A stretch of DNA of 64,000 bases from Paragonimus westermani (taxonomy: Eukaryota > Platyhelminthes > Trematoda > Plagiorchiida > Troglotrematidae), in assembly GCA_008508345.1 (NCBI GenBank), contig QNGE01001009.1, forward strand, positions 1-64,000, written 5' to 3'. Under the pieces are notes generated by a model. The model saw nothing but the letters and a program-made list of their open reading frames with translations, had not been told where the DNA came from and did not search any database. Within the stretch, counting starts at the first letter, position 1. Each line of letters starts with the position of its first letter. The position numbers were made by a program, and so were the translations under genes. This document shows positions 21,601 to 31,469 of the stretch, piece by piece.

Positions 21601-24580
21601 ACAGTCATGTGCAGTCATGTTCATGGTCATCGTGAATGACGTAGAGCTTTCTCTTCTGTCAGGGCGATGCGCTGGGCTGTAAGCTTTTCAGAATCTTTGG
21701 ATTGTAAGTTTTTACTAACAGTAATAATACATTGATAAACAAATGTCTTCTCTCTCCAATAAGGTTGAAGCTCACCGCATGCCCTTCCAAATTGAAATCT
21801 ACTGTGTTGCATGAACCCATAATGAGTGACTTTCCACCTTGGCCTTGCCTGTGTATGCCTCGGTCTGGATATTGACTGGCAAAGTTACTGATTAACTGGC
21901 CTGGTGCATGTGTATGCTCGTATGCCTAGAGCACCACCGGACATTTAAGCTCCACTAATCTCGTGGTTAGACTACTGCATTCATCTTGAGTATCTTTGGC
22001 TCTCTTTCTGATTTATGCGTGTCCGGCGTTGTTGCTTTGCGGGTTTGCAGCACAAAGACAACTACCACGTACCAAACGCGTCTTGAACTAAATAAATATT
22101 TGATGTGGCGAACAGACAGCGCCTCCGACTGCGTGTGACGGTTGTTCATGCCTAATCGATTTGTTACGACACGAACTACTTTATGAATTGTATTTTCACT
22201 CACTGGGTACAACAGTGAGGACATTTATTATCAGACAGATGTACAGTATACGAAATGATTTTCAGTCCACTTTTGTTTTAAAAGATTTCTGTCAGCCTCT
22301 TACATGGGGAATTTCACTCAATAGGTTTAATAGACCAGTCCTACTATCCAAGCAATATTAAAACAAAAACATTCAGAAAACTTAAGGAAAGTTTTGAACA
22401 GCTCTAAAATTAGACATGCCAGTGAGTAGGGTTCATTTGATAGTTGCTCACAAACGCTTTCTCTATTGTGGTTTCATCGAATAAGACTCACTAGTTACGA
22501 CTGTTAACTCACTGTGCTTCAACTATCCCATGAAGGCGACAGCTCTCAAAACAGGAAAACGGTGACTGGGTTATCCGATTAATCATACAGTGCCAGAATC
22601 ATGGACATCACCGTTCTCAAAGATACAGTTGTAAAGGGGCTTTGGCTTTGTTGGCAGAGTTGAATTTCAGGATTCTTTGTTGAATAATTTCGTGCTTGAT
22701 AACTAATTCAATATCACTAGATAAGTTGTTGTCAGATCTCGCACGTGAGTCATATTTCTATCAATAAATTGCCGAAATTCACCATCTCACATAGGGCGTG
22801 ACAAGTTTCTTTGGCGTTTTATCTGGTAGTTGCGTTTACGGTAGACAATGTCTTGGAGAACGTTCGAACAGATTCTAAGGATGATGGGATGGGGGTGCTC
22901 CTAAGTATTCTACTTCGAGACCTATAGTATACAAATGGCATTAGTCCAAACATTGATGTTATCTATGGGTACGGAACATTTTAGAGAGGCTAGAGACTGC
23001 AGGTTATCAATTTGGTATGGCTTTTGGTTTCTCTGAACGCGAGATGTTGCAAACTTGACAGGACCCTACGTTTGACGTTCCCAGGTAGAACGCTTGAAAG
23101 ACACGGTCATATTAGTCAGACAGTCGCTTGTTTAGGTGAACTTTTCATTCACCCACAAGAGTTAGTGTCATACTTTGAAATGCACCGCATCTAAAGGTCA
23201 ATAAAACGTAGGTGAATACTGGTAATTAGTCGGGGATTTGGCTGATTTCGAGTTGAACAGCCCTCAGGTTTGAGTGGAATCTACGTAACCACATAGAACA
23301 TCCAGCTGGGTTCTATGAAAAGTAGGCACTGTAACCATCAGTAGTGCATACCCTTAAAACGGCCGCAACCATAATTTCAGCCACATTTTTAACAGGTAAC
23401 TGTGTTCATCACTGAGCCATTGACCACACATTAGGCATGACAAAAATACCTGATCAGAACATTCAACAACTTCCATTCACGAGTAAAGCGAAGCTTTCAA
23501 GATCGCCTCGAAAACATACATCTGCGATCTGTTTAATCCAGTTGACTGACTCGTGATTGGGACTTCTGAGTACTGTCAAAGTCTGCGATTTCATCAACCT
23601 GGTAGAAAATATCCATCGATTCACCAGTTGATTAGCCGGGGATCTGGCTAATTTTCAAATGAACCTCACAAAGCCGAACAAAGCTCTCACACTGGCACAG
23701 AGTAGCCAGCCAGCACGTTCCGTAAAGCAACACTAGACACGAGGCTCGCTACTGTTTGAGCTTGCCTACAACGCATACACTTGCAACGGATGCCAGTTGT
23801 GCTTAGGTCATGCTTCCATGGGGGCAACCGTGTTCACTACTGCATCACTGGCCTCACAACAGACAAGCTTGGGCTACCGTATACGAACGCTCTATCGATG
23901 AGATCTAAACGGACACAACTCTAGTCTAGTCTTTGGGAGCAGAGCTGGTTGGAATGTTTGTCTGAATGCGAAAGTTGCAGTCATGTGTGGGTGTTGTTCA
24001 ACTGCAAATAATTCGGTTCATAAAATTTACGTGTAAAACACACAAAGAGCAGCTGATAGAGGTTCATGAGGCTGAACCGAGACAACATGTTGTTGAGATG
24101 AAAGAAGCTATTGAAACCGATACATCCAGTTCATCCGAACCACAAACGGCTCAATGTCAGGTGCGACGGGGACAGTCTGTGGGCTAAGTGACAAGTCAGT
24201 ATACAACTTACAGCAAAACTTAGGACGCCTGACGAAGCATATCGAATAGCAGTTCAGCTGGCTTTCCGTACAGCTGACCACACCCTACAACCTCAACAGT
24301 CTTTCATGATTTGTTAACGAAAGCTCGCTGCGATGAATCTAAATCAAAGGTGTATTTCTGAATGATCAAAATACGGTTACTTTTGTCCTCAACTTTACTA
24401 ATAGGACTGACCTAAAGATCAGTAAAATTCTCATCTCAGTCAAGCTACTGTCTACCACTGTCTCGTTGACCACGCGTGAGCAAAGTATTCGCGAAGACCA
24501 GGCTGTAATTCACCTTAGCAGTGGCAGTGGTGTACACAGTGAAATTTTCCACCGTACACTCAAATATCATGAAGCCCATA
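18624..24580. other. 6 kb without a supported gene
   Basis: Expected to hold the integrin transmembrane and tail exons if the gene is intact. No phase-0 exon encoding a hydrophobic helix followed by GFFKR was found. The acceptor TTTTATTTACAG at 19424-19435 opens onto VRGGFL and a stop, which is too little to call. The rest is AT-rich with short random frames. Confidence 0.4.
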
Positions 24581-24634
24581 GAACGCAGATAGGTGTTTTC
24601 CTTGAAAATTCGATCAACTTTCAGTAATGAAGCT

Positions 24635-25267
24635 GCAACTCAGAAATATCTGATAAGGAGTTAGCGTTGAAAGCCACATTAAATCATGTTGTGGTCGATT
24701 GTATTCACTAGAGTGTATGCATACTACCACGCTGGACCTAGGAAAATAGAGATTACACGCGACTGTGTTACAATGTGTGGTACACCGTTGACAAATTACC
24801 GTGTTATTGGGAGCTGAGAGATCGCAGTTTGTCGGTTCGGTATGATCTCTTCATCTGTAAAATTCAGGGTGTCATTGCTGACTTTGCTTATATCCACGTT
24901 TGCGGATGAATGTTTGGATATTGTCGAGAATCTGTTCCAGCAACAGTTTGTGACAGCTCGGCCAGACTATATCGTGAGAGAATACAAATCATGGAGCGAA
25001 ATCGAAATGGAACTTTTCACATTGTATTAGTCGTGGATGGTGTATGAGATTAATGATTCTGTGCGGGATTGGGCGTATGATTCAATTTGTGCAGCAGTCT
25101 CTTCATGCAGTTAGTAAACCTGTTCAATCTGTGCATAATGTTGTGGTGTATCTGATAAATTATTGATGTTGTTTGGAGCATATAATGTGTTATGAAGAGA
25201 TTTGGCAGCATTTGTTTGAGCATGGTGACTTTTTCGATTAGTTGGAAGAATAGTTCGTCTCGCGGGA
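24635..25267 (+). repeat. 0.63-kb direct duplication, copy 1
   Basis: Nearly identical to 49429-50063, roughly 17 differences by eye (about 97 percent). A further 50 bases to the left (about 24590-24635) match 49384-49429 at only about 72 percent. The copies contain the 62-codon frame listed separately. No terminal repeats or target-site duplication were recognised. A sequence with a weak tRNA-like A box (GACTCAGTGGTCTAGA) follows copy 1 but not copy 2. Confidence 0.92.
24842..25030 (+). CDS. Hypothetical 62-residue protein in duplicated element, copy 1
   Basis: ATG-initiated frame of 62 codons ending in TAG. Residues 1-22 look like a signal peptide: polar start MISSSVKFR, hydrophobic core VSLLTLLISTFA, possible cleavage before DECLD. 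The mature part would be about 40 residues, acidic, with one cysteine, ending WSEIEMELFTLY. The same frame is intact in the second copy with one replacement (P to L) and one silent change in 189 bases. That is too few changes to test selection. It could be a genuine small secreted product, an exon of a larger gene carried by a repeat, or chance. Confidence 0.25.
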   Translation: MISSSVKFRVSLLTLLISTFADECLDIVENLFQQQFVTARPDYIVREYKSWSEIEMELFTLY

Positions 25268-25423
25268 CTCAGTGGTCTAGACGATTCTTACGCACGTCAG
25301 ACCATAGGTCACTATATCATTTTCTGTCTACGTGTAATTAATTAGATCGGAGAAAAAGTCTGGTTACCATTGCATAAACTTGGCTTCAAAACTAGCTAAA
25401 ACAAAATATTCCCTGCTTTCCAG

Positions 25424-25795
25424 TTGGGGTTCAGGAATGGACCGGCAACTTTAGTTGGTCACGCTGTCGAACATGGCGAGAAATGGTTGTTGCTAGCGCT
25501 CCTGTTAGTAATTACTGAGTTCGTCGCCTCATTTGGTTTCTGTTCACCAATCGAATCGTCCTGTCCAGTTACAATAATTTTTCCGCTGTATTTATGTGAC
25601 CCACTTCACATGAGTGCTACGCTAAATGTAGCGTTCCCAACAATTAACAACGGGTTTTGCCATGTTCACTGTACAGCTGATCCAATTCGACGAAGACCAC
25701 CAGTACCGCAATGTCGTTGTTTAACCAAGTCGGTAACCATGCATCGAAAAACCGTTTATCAACTGTTGCGTAAGTTGCCAAACACAATTTTTTGA
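25424..25795 (+). CDS. Candidate exon or hypothetical frame after a strong acceptor
   Basis: The acceptor TATTCCCTGCTTTCCAG (ends 25423) is one of the best in the window. It opens onto LGFRNGPATLVGH and a hydrophobic stretch KWLLLALLLVITEFVASFGF, then a Cys-rich, Pro-rich end, 124 codons to TGA. Another frame from the same acceptor reads GVQEWTGNFSWSRCRTW for 30 codons. I considered it as the integrin transmembrane exon, but it is 7 kb away, has a glutamate in the helix and lacks GFFKR. No donor stands out. Confidence 0.15.
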   Translation: MGFRNGPATLVGHAVEHGEKWLLLALLLVITEFVASFGFCSPIESSCPVTIIFPLYLCDPLHMSATLNVAFPTINNGFCHVHCTADPIRRRPPVPQCRCLTKSVTMHRKTVYQLLRKLPNTIF

Positions 25796-25935
25796 ACAAA
25801 GTGATTAGAACACAGAAACTGGTAGGTGTAAGCGTTTCCCATATACTCGTCATTACCAAATTTGCAATAACGTGGATCAGTTTTTCATAGCAAACAGTTC
25901 AGGGGATTGATAATCAGTAAGCGAGTTAAGATAGG

Positions 25936-27460
25936 TCACCAAGTCCAGGGAGAGACCAGTTTCACGAACGGTTGTTTGTGAACACAGATAATTGGCTTAA
26001 GGCGATTGACTGTGACCGTTTCAGCAAACCTCAGAAATGTTGAACTTGAATGACGCAACGGGATTCTGAATACACAAGCTGGATCGATAGTGTGACCAGT
26101 GGTCGGAACGTGTCTAGCAATCGTGTTTCAGCAGCACTGCCGTTCTGTGGTGACACGGAATTCTGCACCCATTTAGGCAAGTGTTCCTTCATTCTGGAGT
26201 TCAGGCATCTTTCGGGTGGGCTTATGTAAATTCCTCCACAGTTACATGTAAATTGGTAAACACAGTGTGAAGAGGAAACGATAGGCTGGCCTCCTTTGGT
26301 TGAAGGCACTGGTACTTTCTGGGTCCTAGAGAGTGCACGGAGTTCAGCTGCACTAAATGTCTGTTTAAGTAAATTTCTCAGTCGTGTTGTTTGCCGCATT
26401 ATGTGGTCACCCCTAAAGGACAACTCTATGCGCACCCTCCTCTCTTTCTACAGTGATCACCCTTTCGGATGATGTTTTTTGTCTACCGCGCCTTTCTATG
26501 AATTTCTGAGTGTAACCATCAGGTTGTAAGACGGAAGGGTTAAAGTATAGCTACTCCGCAAGTCTGTCGTGAGTACAGATCCGTCTTGCTTGTGTGAATA
26601 ACGTATTTATTAGTCCTCTTCTGTGTTGAACCGGTGTGAAACTGTTGAAGTTTAAGTACTGGCCAGACTGTGTGAATTCTTTATAGACAGCTGTTCTAAT
26701 CCAGCCATTTTCTCAATGACATATAAGTATGTCTGAATATGGCAGATGTTTGTTGATCTCAAATTCATACGTAACCTTCACCGTAGAGTGAGTTATTTGG
26801 ATATTGCACCAGGTTATCAACTATCTGTTTGAATGGACTGAATATCACTTTGTCGTCGACGTAACGCTTGTGATATGACAGGCTTGTTATGTCCGTAGCT
26901 AGCTCCTGCGCAATTCTTAACGTGAAATGTCTGCTAAGATGGGACCCAGCGGAATTCCCATGGTACTCCATCTGTTTGACTGCAGGGCTGCTGGAGAAAA
27001 AGAAAACTGACATTCTTCATGCAGAGCAACAAATTTTCCTTCACTATATCGGTTGGGAGTGGCAATGTAACGTGATTCGCTTTGGCAAGTGCACGAATAA
27101 AAGCAGTCGTTTCATGTACAAAATCATTTGTGAACAGTGACTGAGTGTCTAAAAGGCACATCAGTTTATTAGCAAAGTTAATTTTGCTCAAGTTACTAAT
27201 CAATTCCAGATAATCTTTGATGGCACGTGCCTAAAACTTTTGTTTCAGGGGAGTTAGTTTTTTAAAGTCTGATTTGTGTAACGAGTGCAAATACCTATGA
27301 TGAACTGTATAAGTTCGTCAATCTCTGTATGCACTGGCTGGCTTTTATTTAGATTGTGTTGCACCAAATCATCTTTTGACAAGTTGCTTAACTTGTGGAC
27401 GCGTGGTTGTGGTATTTAGAGCCACGTAGATCGACTTTTTTCAACATGATCATTGTTCGT
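25936..27460 (-). mobile_element. Penelope-like retroelement, 5'-truncated and decayed (RT plus GIY-YIG endonuclease)
   Basis: Minus-strand readings in successive frames give the Penelope order. DLRGSKYHNH and KLSNLSKDDLVQ lie near 27355-27450. SLFTN is at 27126-27140 (palm motif A region), then KNVSFLF and QTDGV. YHKRYVDDKVIFS carries the catalytic YVDD at 26852-26863. ENGWIRTAVYKEFTQSGQYL (about 26640-26700) matches the usual thumb block. VYQFTCNCGGIYI at 26223-26261 is the GIY-YIG-type endonuclease with its C-x-C pair, followed by ERCLNSRMKEHLPKW; in another frame come TGHTIDPACVFRIP and FLRFAETVTVNRLKP, ending at a stop at 25936. Several frameshifts and stops interrupt it. The usual YIGRT is changed to YISPP, removing the glycine and arginine, so the nuclease would be inactive. 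The N-terminal region is absent. Confidence 0.88.
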
Positions 27461-27513
27461 AAAAAGAAAGTGCCTGAGTTTTCAGATGTGATAGTTCGTC
27501 CGTACGTTATATG

Positions 27514-27580
27514 ATGTCAGTGGCACAGTGATTGACACTGATGCTCCATGAAAGCGTGTTCGGAGCTCAAATCCCGATCT
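27514..27580 (+). repeat. tRNA-like SINE head, degenerate
   Basis: GTCAGTGGCACAGTGATTGACACTG resembles a Pol III A box in a D-arm context, followed after the expected distance by GTTCGGAGCTCAAATCCCG, a decayed B box. No cloverleaf can be closed, so this is a SINE remnant rather than a tRNA gene. It lies just upstream, in the element's own direction, of the Penelope fragment. Confidence 0.45.
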
Positions 27581-28040
27581 TGGTAAAGACAAATGGTTCT
27601 CGTAAAAAATGTTTGCTCTTGAAATGAAAATCGAAAATCTTTCCATACCACTGTTATCCTTAAGTTTTGTTGCCATCATCACAGTCCAGTATAGGCAGGA
27701 TAGTAGTTGAACTTTGAATGCTCTTGCCATCTACATTGTTGAACAGGCTTAATAAGAACATGTCCTTAAGGACAACGGAGGACATGCATAGACGAAAATA
27801 CACTGCAAACCTTAGAATGCAAGGAAGAACCGCAAACCAACAGCTAACACTTGTAATCTACAAGAACTTACAGTCGAGGCCAGTACCATTAACAGGATTT
27901 CGGGCAGCTAAATCATTTCAAACCGAGACTCACCCACAGCGAATCTCGGCCTTTGTATCTGGATAAGTACTCCGGCCAACCCACTCTGGAAATAAGCACC
28001 AGACTGGAGTTTTACACTTATTAGAACTTGTTTGGGCAGG

Positions 28041-28110
28041 AATCCATGTTCTGGCCCTCGTGTTTATGAGACCAGTGTGCTAATCACAGAGTCAGTAACA
28101 CCACAGTGGG
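28041..28110 (-). repeat. tRNA-like SINE head, degenerate, minus strand
   Basis: The reverse complement reads CTCTGTGATTAGCACACTGG then TCTCATAAACACGAGG and a B-box-like ACATGGATTC. The order and spacing are those of a tRNA with a CAT anticodon loop. The B box has lost GGTTCGA. It faces the plus-strand head 0.5 kb to the left. Confidence 0.45.
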
Positions 28111-28760
28111 GATCGCCGAATATTCTTACCCGCACACCCAGCCATAACCTTCATGTGAATAGTGCTCAGCCTCCTTGATCATTTTGAAAGGAGACTGAGC
28201 ACACCCGCTCTGTTTAGTCCGATCGATAACCCCGTGATCAGGACTATTCAGTTAGGTTGAAGTTATTGTGGGGGTTAAACAATTAAGCACGATTTGAAGT
28301 AGTGATATCTTGACACTACAAACAAATACAGATGATGGTCGTACCCAAGAAGACAGCGAACTTAAAATAACTGTTCCTGTTTGACTGCTAGCCATTGATA
28401 ACTGGGAAGTGTCTAGTTGCCCCAGTGTCTATGATATAAAATGCAGCAAAATTGTATACAGCAAAGCTTAGGCCATCTTTCCCTGTTTCATTGATTAACA
28501 CCAAACGGTCTCCAGCTGTCACTGCGTATTGTCTATGTTGGCTTCATTACAGAATGAGTTATACGTTGGAAAACACTACAACTAACGGTGCCTATCACAG
28601 TGAGCTCTCGTATGGGTAAAAATATACTTAACATTCCATAGTTCCTGAACGGAGGCTTACGAGGGAGAACAGCACTGTACTCAACGAAACACTGTTCAAT
28701 TAGGCCCCAATCAAAGTTTACAACGCATTCTCAACGGCGACGTTCAGTCTGCTGAGACTG

Positions 28761-29078
28761 TTACCAGACAGTCCGAACCTCGTTATCCGTCCAAAAACAC
28801 TTTGCCGACGATGGAACTGTCGCAGTATACATTATTGTGGAAAATTTCCCTTCATGTACGTCTGTCCGATTCCTGATGAGATTATTCCGTTTTTGTAGAA
28901 CCTTGGTTCCATACGCAAAGCTGAGTTGTTGTCTACCTACGGTGAGAACGTGCCGGAAAATTTGAATCGACGTATGTATGTCCCGGAGCTCTCTTTCGGC
29001 GTCAAAATCCAGAGCCCAGATCAAAAAGCTTACCGAACGGTCACGCCCCCTGATCGAGTCAGATGAGGTAACGGGCAC
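28761..29078 (-). repeat. Open 106-codon frame inside an interspersed repeat
   Basis: The minus strand is open from a GTG at 29078 to TAG, reading SFLIWALDFDAERELRDIH and QIFRHVLTVGRQQLSFAYG. Its first 75 bases align at about 65-70 percent with the plus strand at 29165-29230, so it is part of a multi-copy sequence. I do not recognise the protein. It may be translated or simply lack stops because of its higher GC content. Confidence 0.35.
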
Positions 29079-29157
29079 AACACAATGCCGAAACCTCAGT
29101 CAGGTTAGCTGGCTTTGGCTTCGGTGGTGTGTTTCGTCCGATCGCTCATACTTCTAG

Positions 29158-29941
29158 GTGGGGAAGACTGGTCGTTCGGTAAGCCCTTCGGTCTGGGCTT
29201 CGCTTCTGGCGCTTGAAAAATGGTCCCGTATAATCGGCATGTGGAATACATGTCGTCACACGACACAGCAGCAGTCTGTTGCTGTCCTTACAAGGCATAA
29301 ATGCGGTCGACGGTATTGGCAGCAGGACGGGAAGTTAATCAGCTTCACACGGTGTGCTCGTGCCGTTCTGGCAGGAGCACTGTAAACGTCACTTGAGTTT
29401 CATAGGCGGGAATTTTTGGGCCTATCTCGGTTGGAACATTATGGTAGACTAACCAACGTCAGTACCACTTCAGTGCACAGTAAGCGTTCCAGCAAGTCAA
29501 CTATGCCTCAGAGTGTGATTACTATTCTAACATTAGTAAACTGCATACAATTTGTAGCAAAATGTCGATCAGTAGAGCACGATCCTAAATGTCTAGCACG
29601 CACGTTCCAACGCCATGCGTGCGGTCACGTTTGTGGACCGGAATTCCAGACCACATCGCAGCGGTGGCTTCCACTCACATACCGCGTGTAATGCTGCCTG
29701 GTTTGTGTGTGTGGCTGACGCCGTCTGTTGTGGGTTTTTTGTCTACCATTCTTTGCCCGTTGGTTCGACTTCGGCGAGCATTAGCTCATCCGGTCGCCCA
29801 TGTTGTCTGCAAGCCACTCGCTGTGGACTTCAGCCAGATCTCACAACCGCGTTGAGATATTCGACCGCCTGTTGGAATAATCGCGCCTCCGATTTGGTCA
29901 TCCATCGTAAGTTAGCACTGAAAAGCATAACAAGCAATTAG
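29158..29941 (+). repeat. GC-richer repeat-derived block
   Basis: Starts with the inverted relative of 28985-29060 (shared core CGTTCGGTAAGC and TCTGGGCT). It continues with overlapping open frames on the plus strand to 29941, where a donor-like GTAAGT sits at 29907. The frame ending there includes PCCLQATRCGLQPDLTT. GC content is clearly above the flanks, which suggests a fairly recent insertion. The family is not recognised. Confidence 0.35.
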
Positions 29942-31051
29942 TCACCATAAAAACTAGAAGTACTCGTGACTGCCTAAATTCTTCCTGATTCTGGCTGGGA
30001 AAACCGCATGAGCATCGTGTGCCTGCTTAGCTCTTTGGGCACGGATTATGGTATACAAGTGAGCTAAGTGATCTTAGAGAACTTGAAAAGTTCTGTTGTA
30101 CGTTGTGATTACGCTACTCGATAACATTACTTTCGCTCTGTCCGGTGTGAGCTAAACAGACTAATTGATTCGCGTAGCCTGCTTGACACTTGCTCCTTGA
30201 CCTCCGTTTACTGCCGTCTGACTATCCTCACAGTAAACGGATCCTCTCAGATGAAGGTGAATTAATAACCGAAATGACTGGTCGTGAGAAAAAAAGCGGG
30301 TCGCTGGAATAATGCCGAGGCTACGGCTCGTGTGCGCACCTAATGAATCGCGATGTGGTGGGGTCGGTGAAGATGTCAAACATTTGGAGTGTTACAGGTT
30401 TGCGATTTAGAAAGGCTGTATAACGATAATAATGGTTTATGAAATATACTAAATAAAGATCATTGCGTTACGTGTTTGAACGTTTGAATTAGAATGGCGG
30501 TAACGCAATCCTATTTGTGCGTGTGTTCTGCCATCGTGCAGCTTCTGGTTTTAAAACAACAATTCCGGTGGGTTCCGAATTGATAGGCTCCAGTTAGTTA
30601 CCCATGTAAAGTTGACGCGAGTCATTCACATCCCCCTTTCTGAGTTGATCATTCGCAGTGGAACGACTACATACACTACTAGTCCCATCCCACACGCAAA
30701 CCTAGACATGATAACTTTCGTATGTCTACCAAGGCTTTACTGGCACTACGATTCAGCTGTTTTTTATAATGATTCGCTTACACCTCCGAAAGTCCACTAC
30801 CCTTCGTTTTCATACTGAGTTGGACAACCTGTCAGCTTTAGCATGGGCGAAACCACTGGATTAGTCGACTGGCACTCCTGGATTACCTATGATCTGGTGA
30901 GTGCTCACCAAACGAATCAGTGTTACAGTTACGTGATCAATGCGCTTGATGTGTGATTGTTGATCCCTTTGACTTGAAGTCTTCAGGCAGGTTATCGGTA
31001 TGGTAGTTCATAAAGTCAGTCGAATTCCAGTGCTTCAACAGTTGTTTTAAA
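29942..31051. other. No gene or named repeat seen
   Basis: Only short random frames, no convincing splice pair and no repeat that I can name. Confidence 0.4.
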
Positions 31052-31068
31052 CTCCTCCTCCTCCTCCT
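31052..31068 (+). repeat. (CTC)n microsatellite
   Basis: Five and a half tandem CTC units. Confidence 0.8.
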
Positions 31069-31455
31069 ACACACATAATAAGTACGTTAGATGTGATAGC
31101 CGACAAACCTCACTACTACGGTGCTGATTTTTGTGGTCGAGCGCATGAACTGATTGACCTGTGGTACAACAGCAGCCACAGCATTTTCTGTTGTTGGACA
31201 ACCAGTGGTGATGTACAGATGATCGATCAGTACATCTGGATAACATTTGGTGCGTGTTCACTTAGCAGCTGTTGACATCTTCTCGTATTCGTGTTAAGTC
31301 ACATCAAGTTAAAGAGAGTCTTCTTAAGTCTGGTTTGTTACTTTATAACGATATATTCGCATATACTGGTTTAAAATTTTACGAGGTTTTGAAGTATAAG
31401 GTTAACGAAAAAATACCGTATGCAGTGGATTAGCAGAATCGCACATTGGCATGTA

Positions 31456-31465
31456 GGGGGGGGGG
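31456..31465 (+). repeat. Homopolymer run of 10 G
   Basis: Ten consecutive G in an AT-rich setting, then ATTTTC. Such runs are prone to length error in assembly. Confidence 0.8.
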
Positions 31466-31469
31466 ATTT

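Noticed and set aside
22995..23194. Frame starting LVWLLVSLNARCC considered as the integrin membrane exon
   Set aside because: Only about seven hydrophobic residues in a row, a purine-rich acceptor and no GFFKR-like tail.
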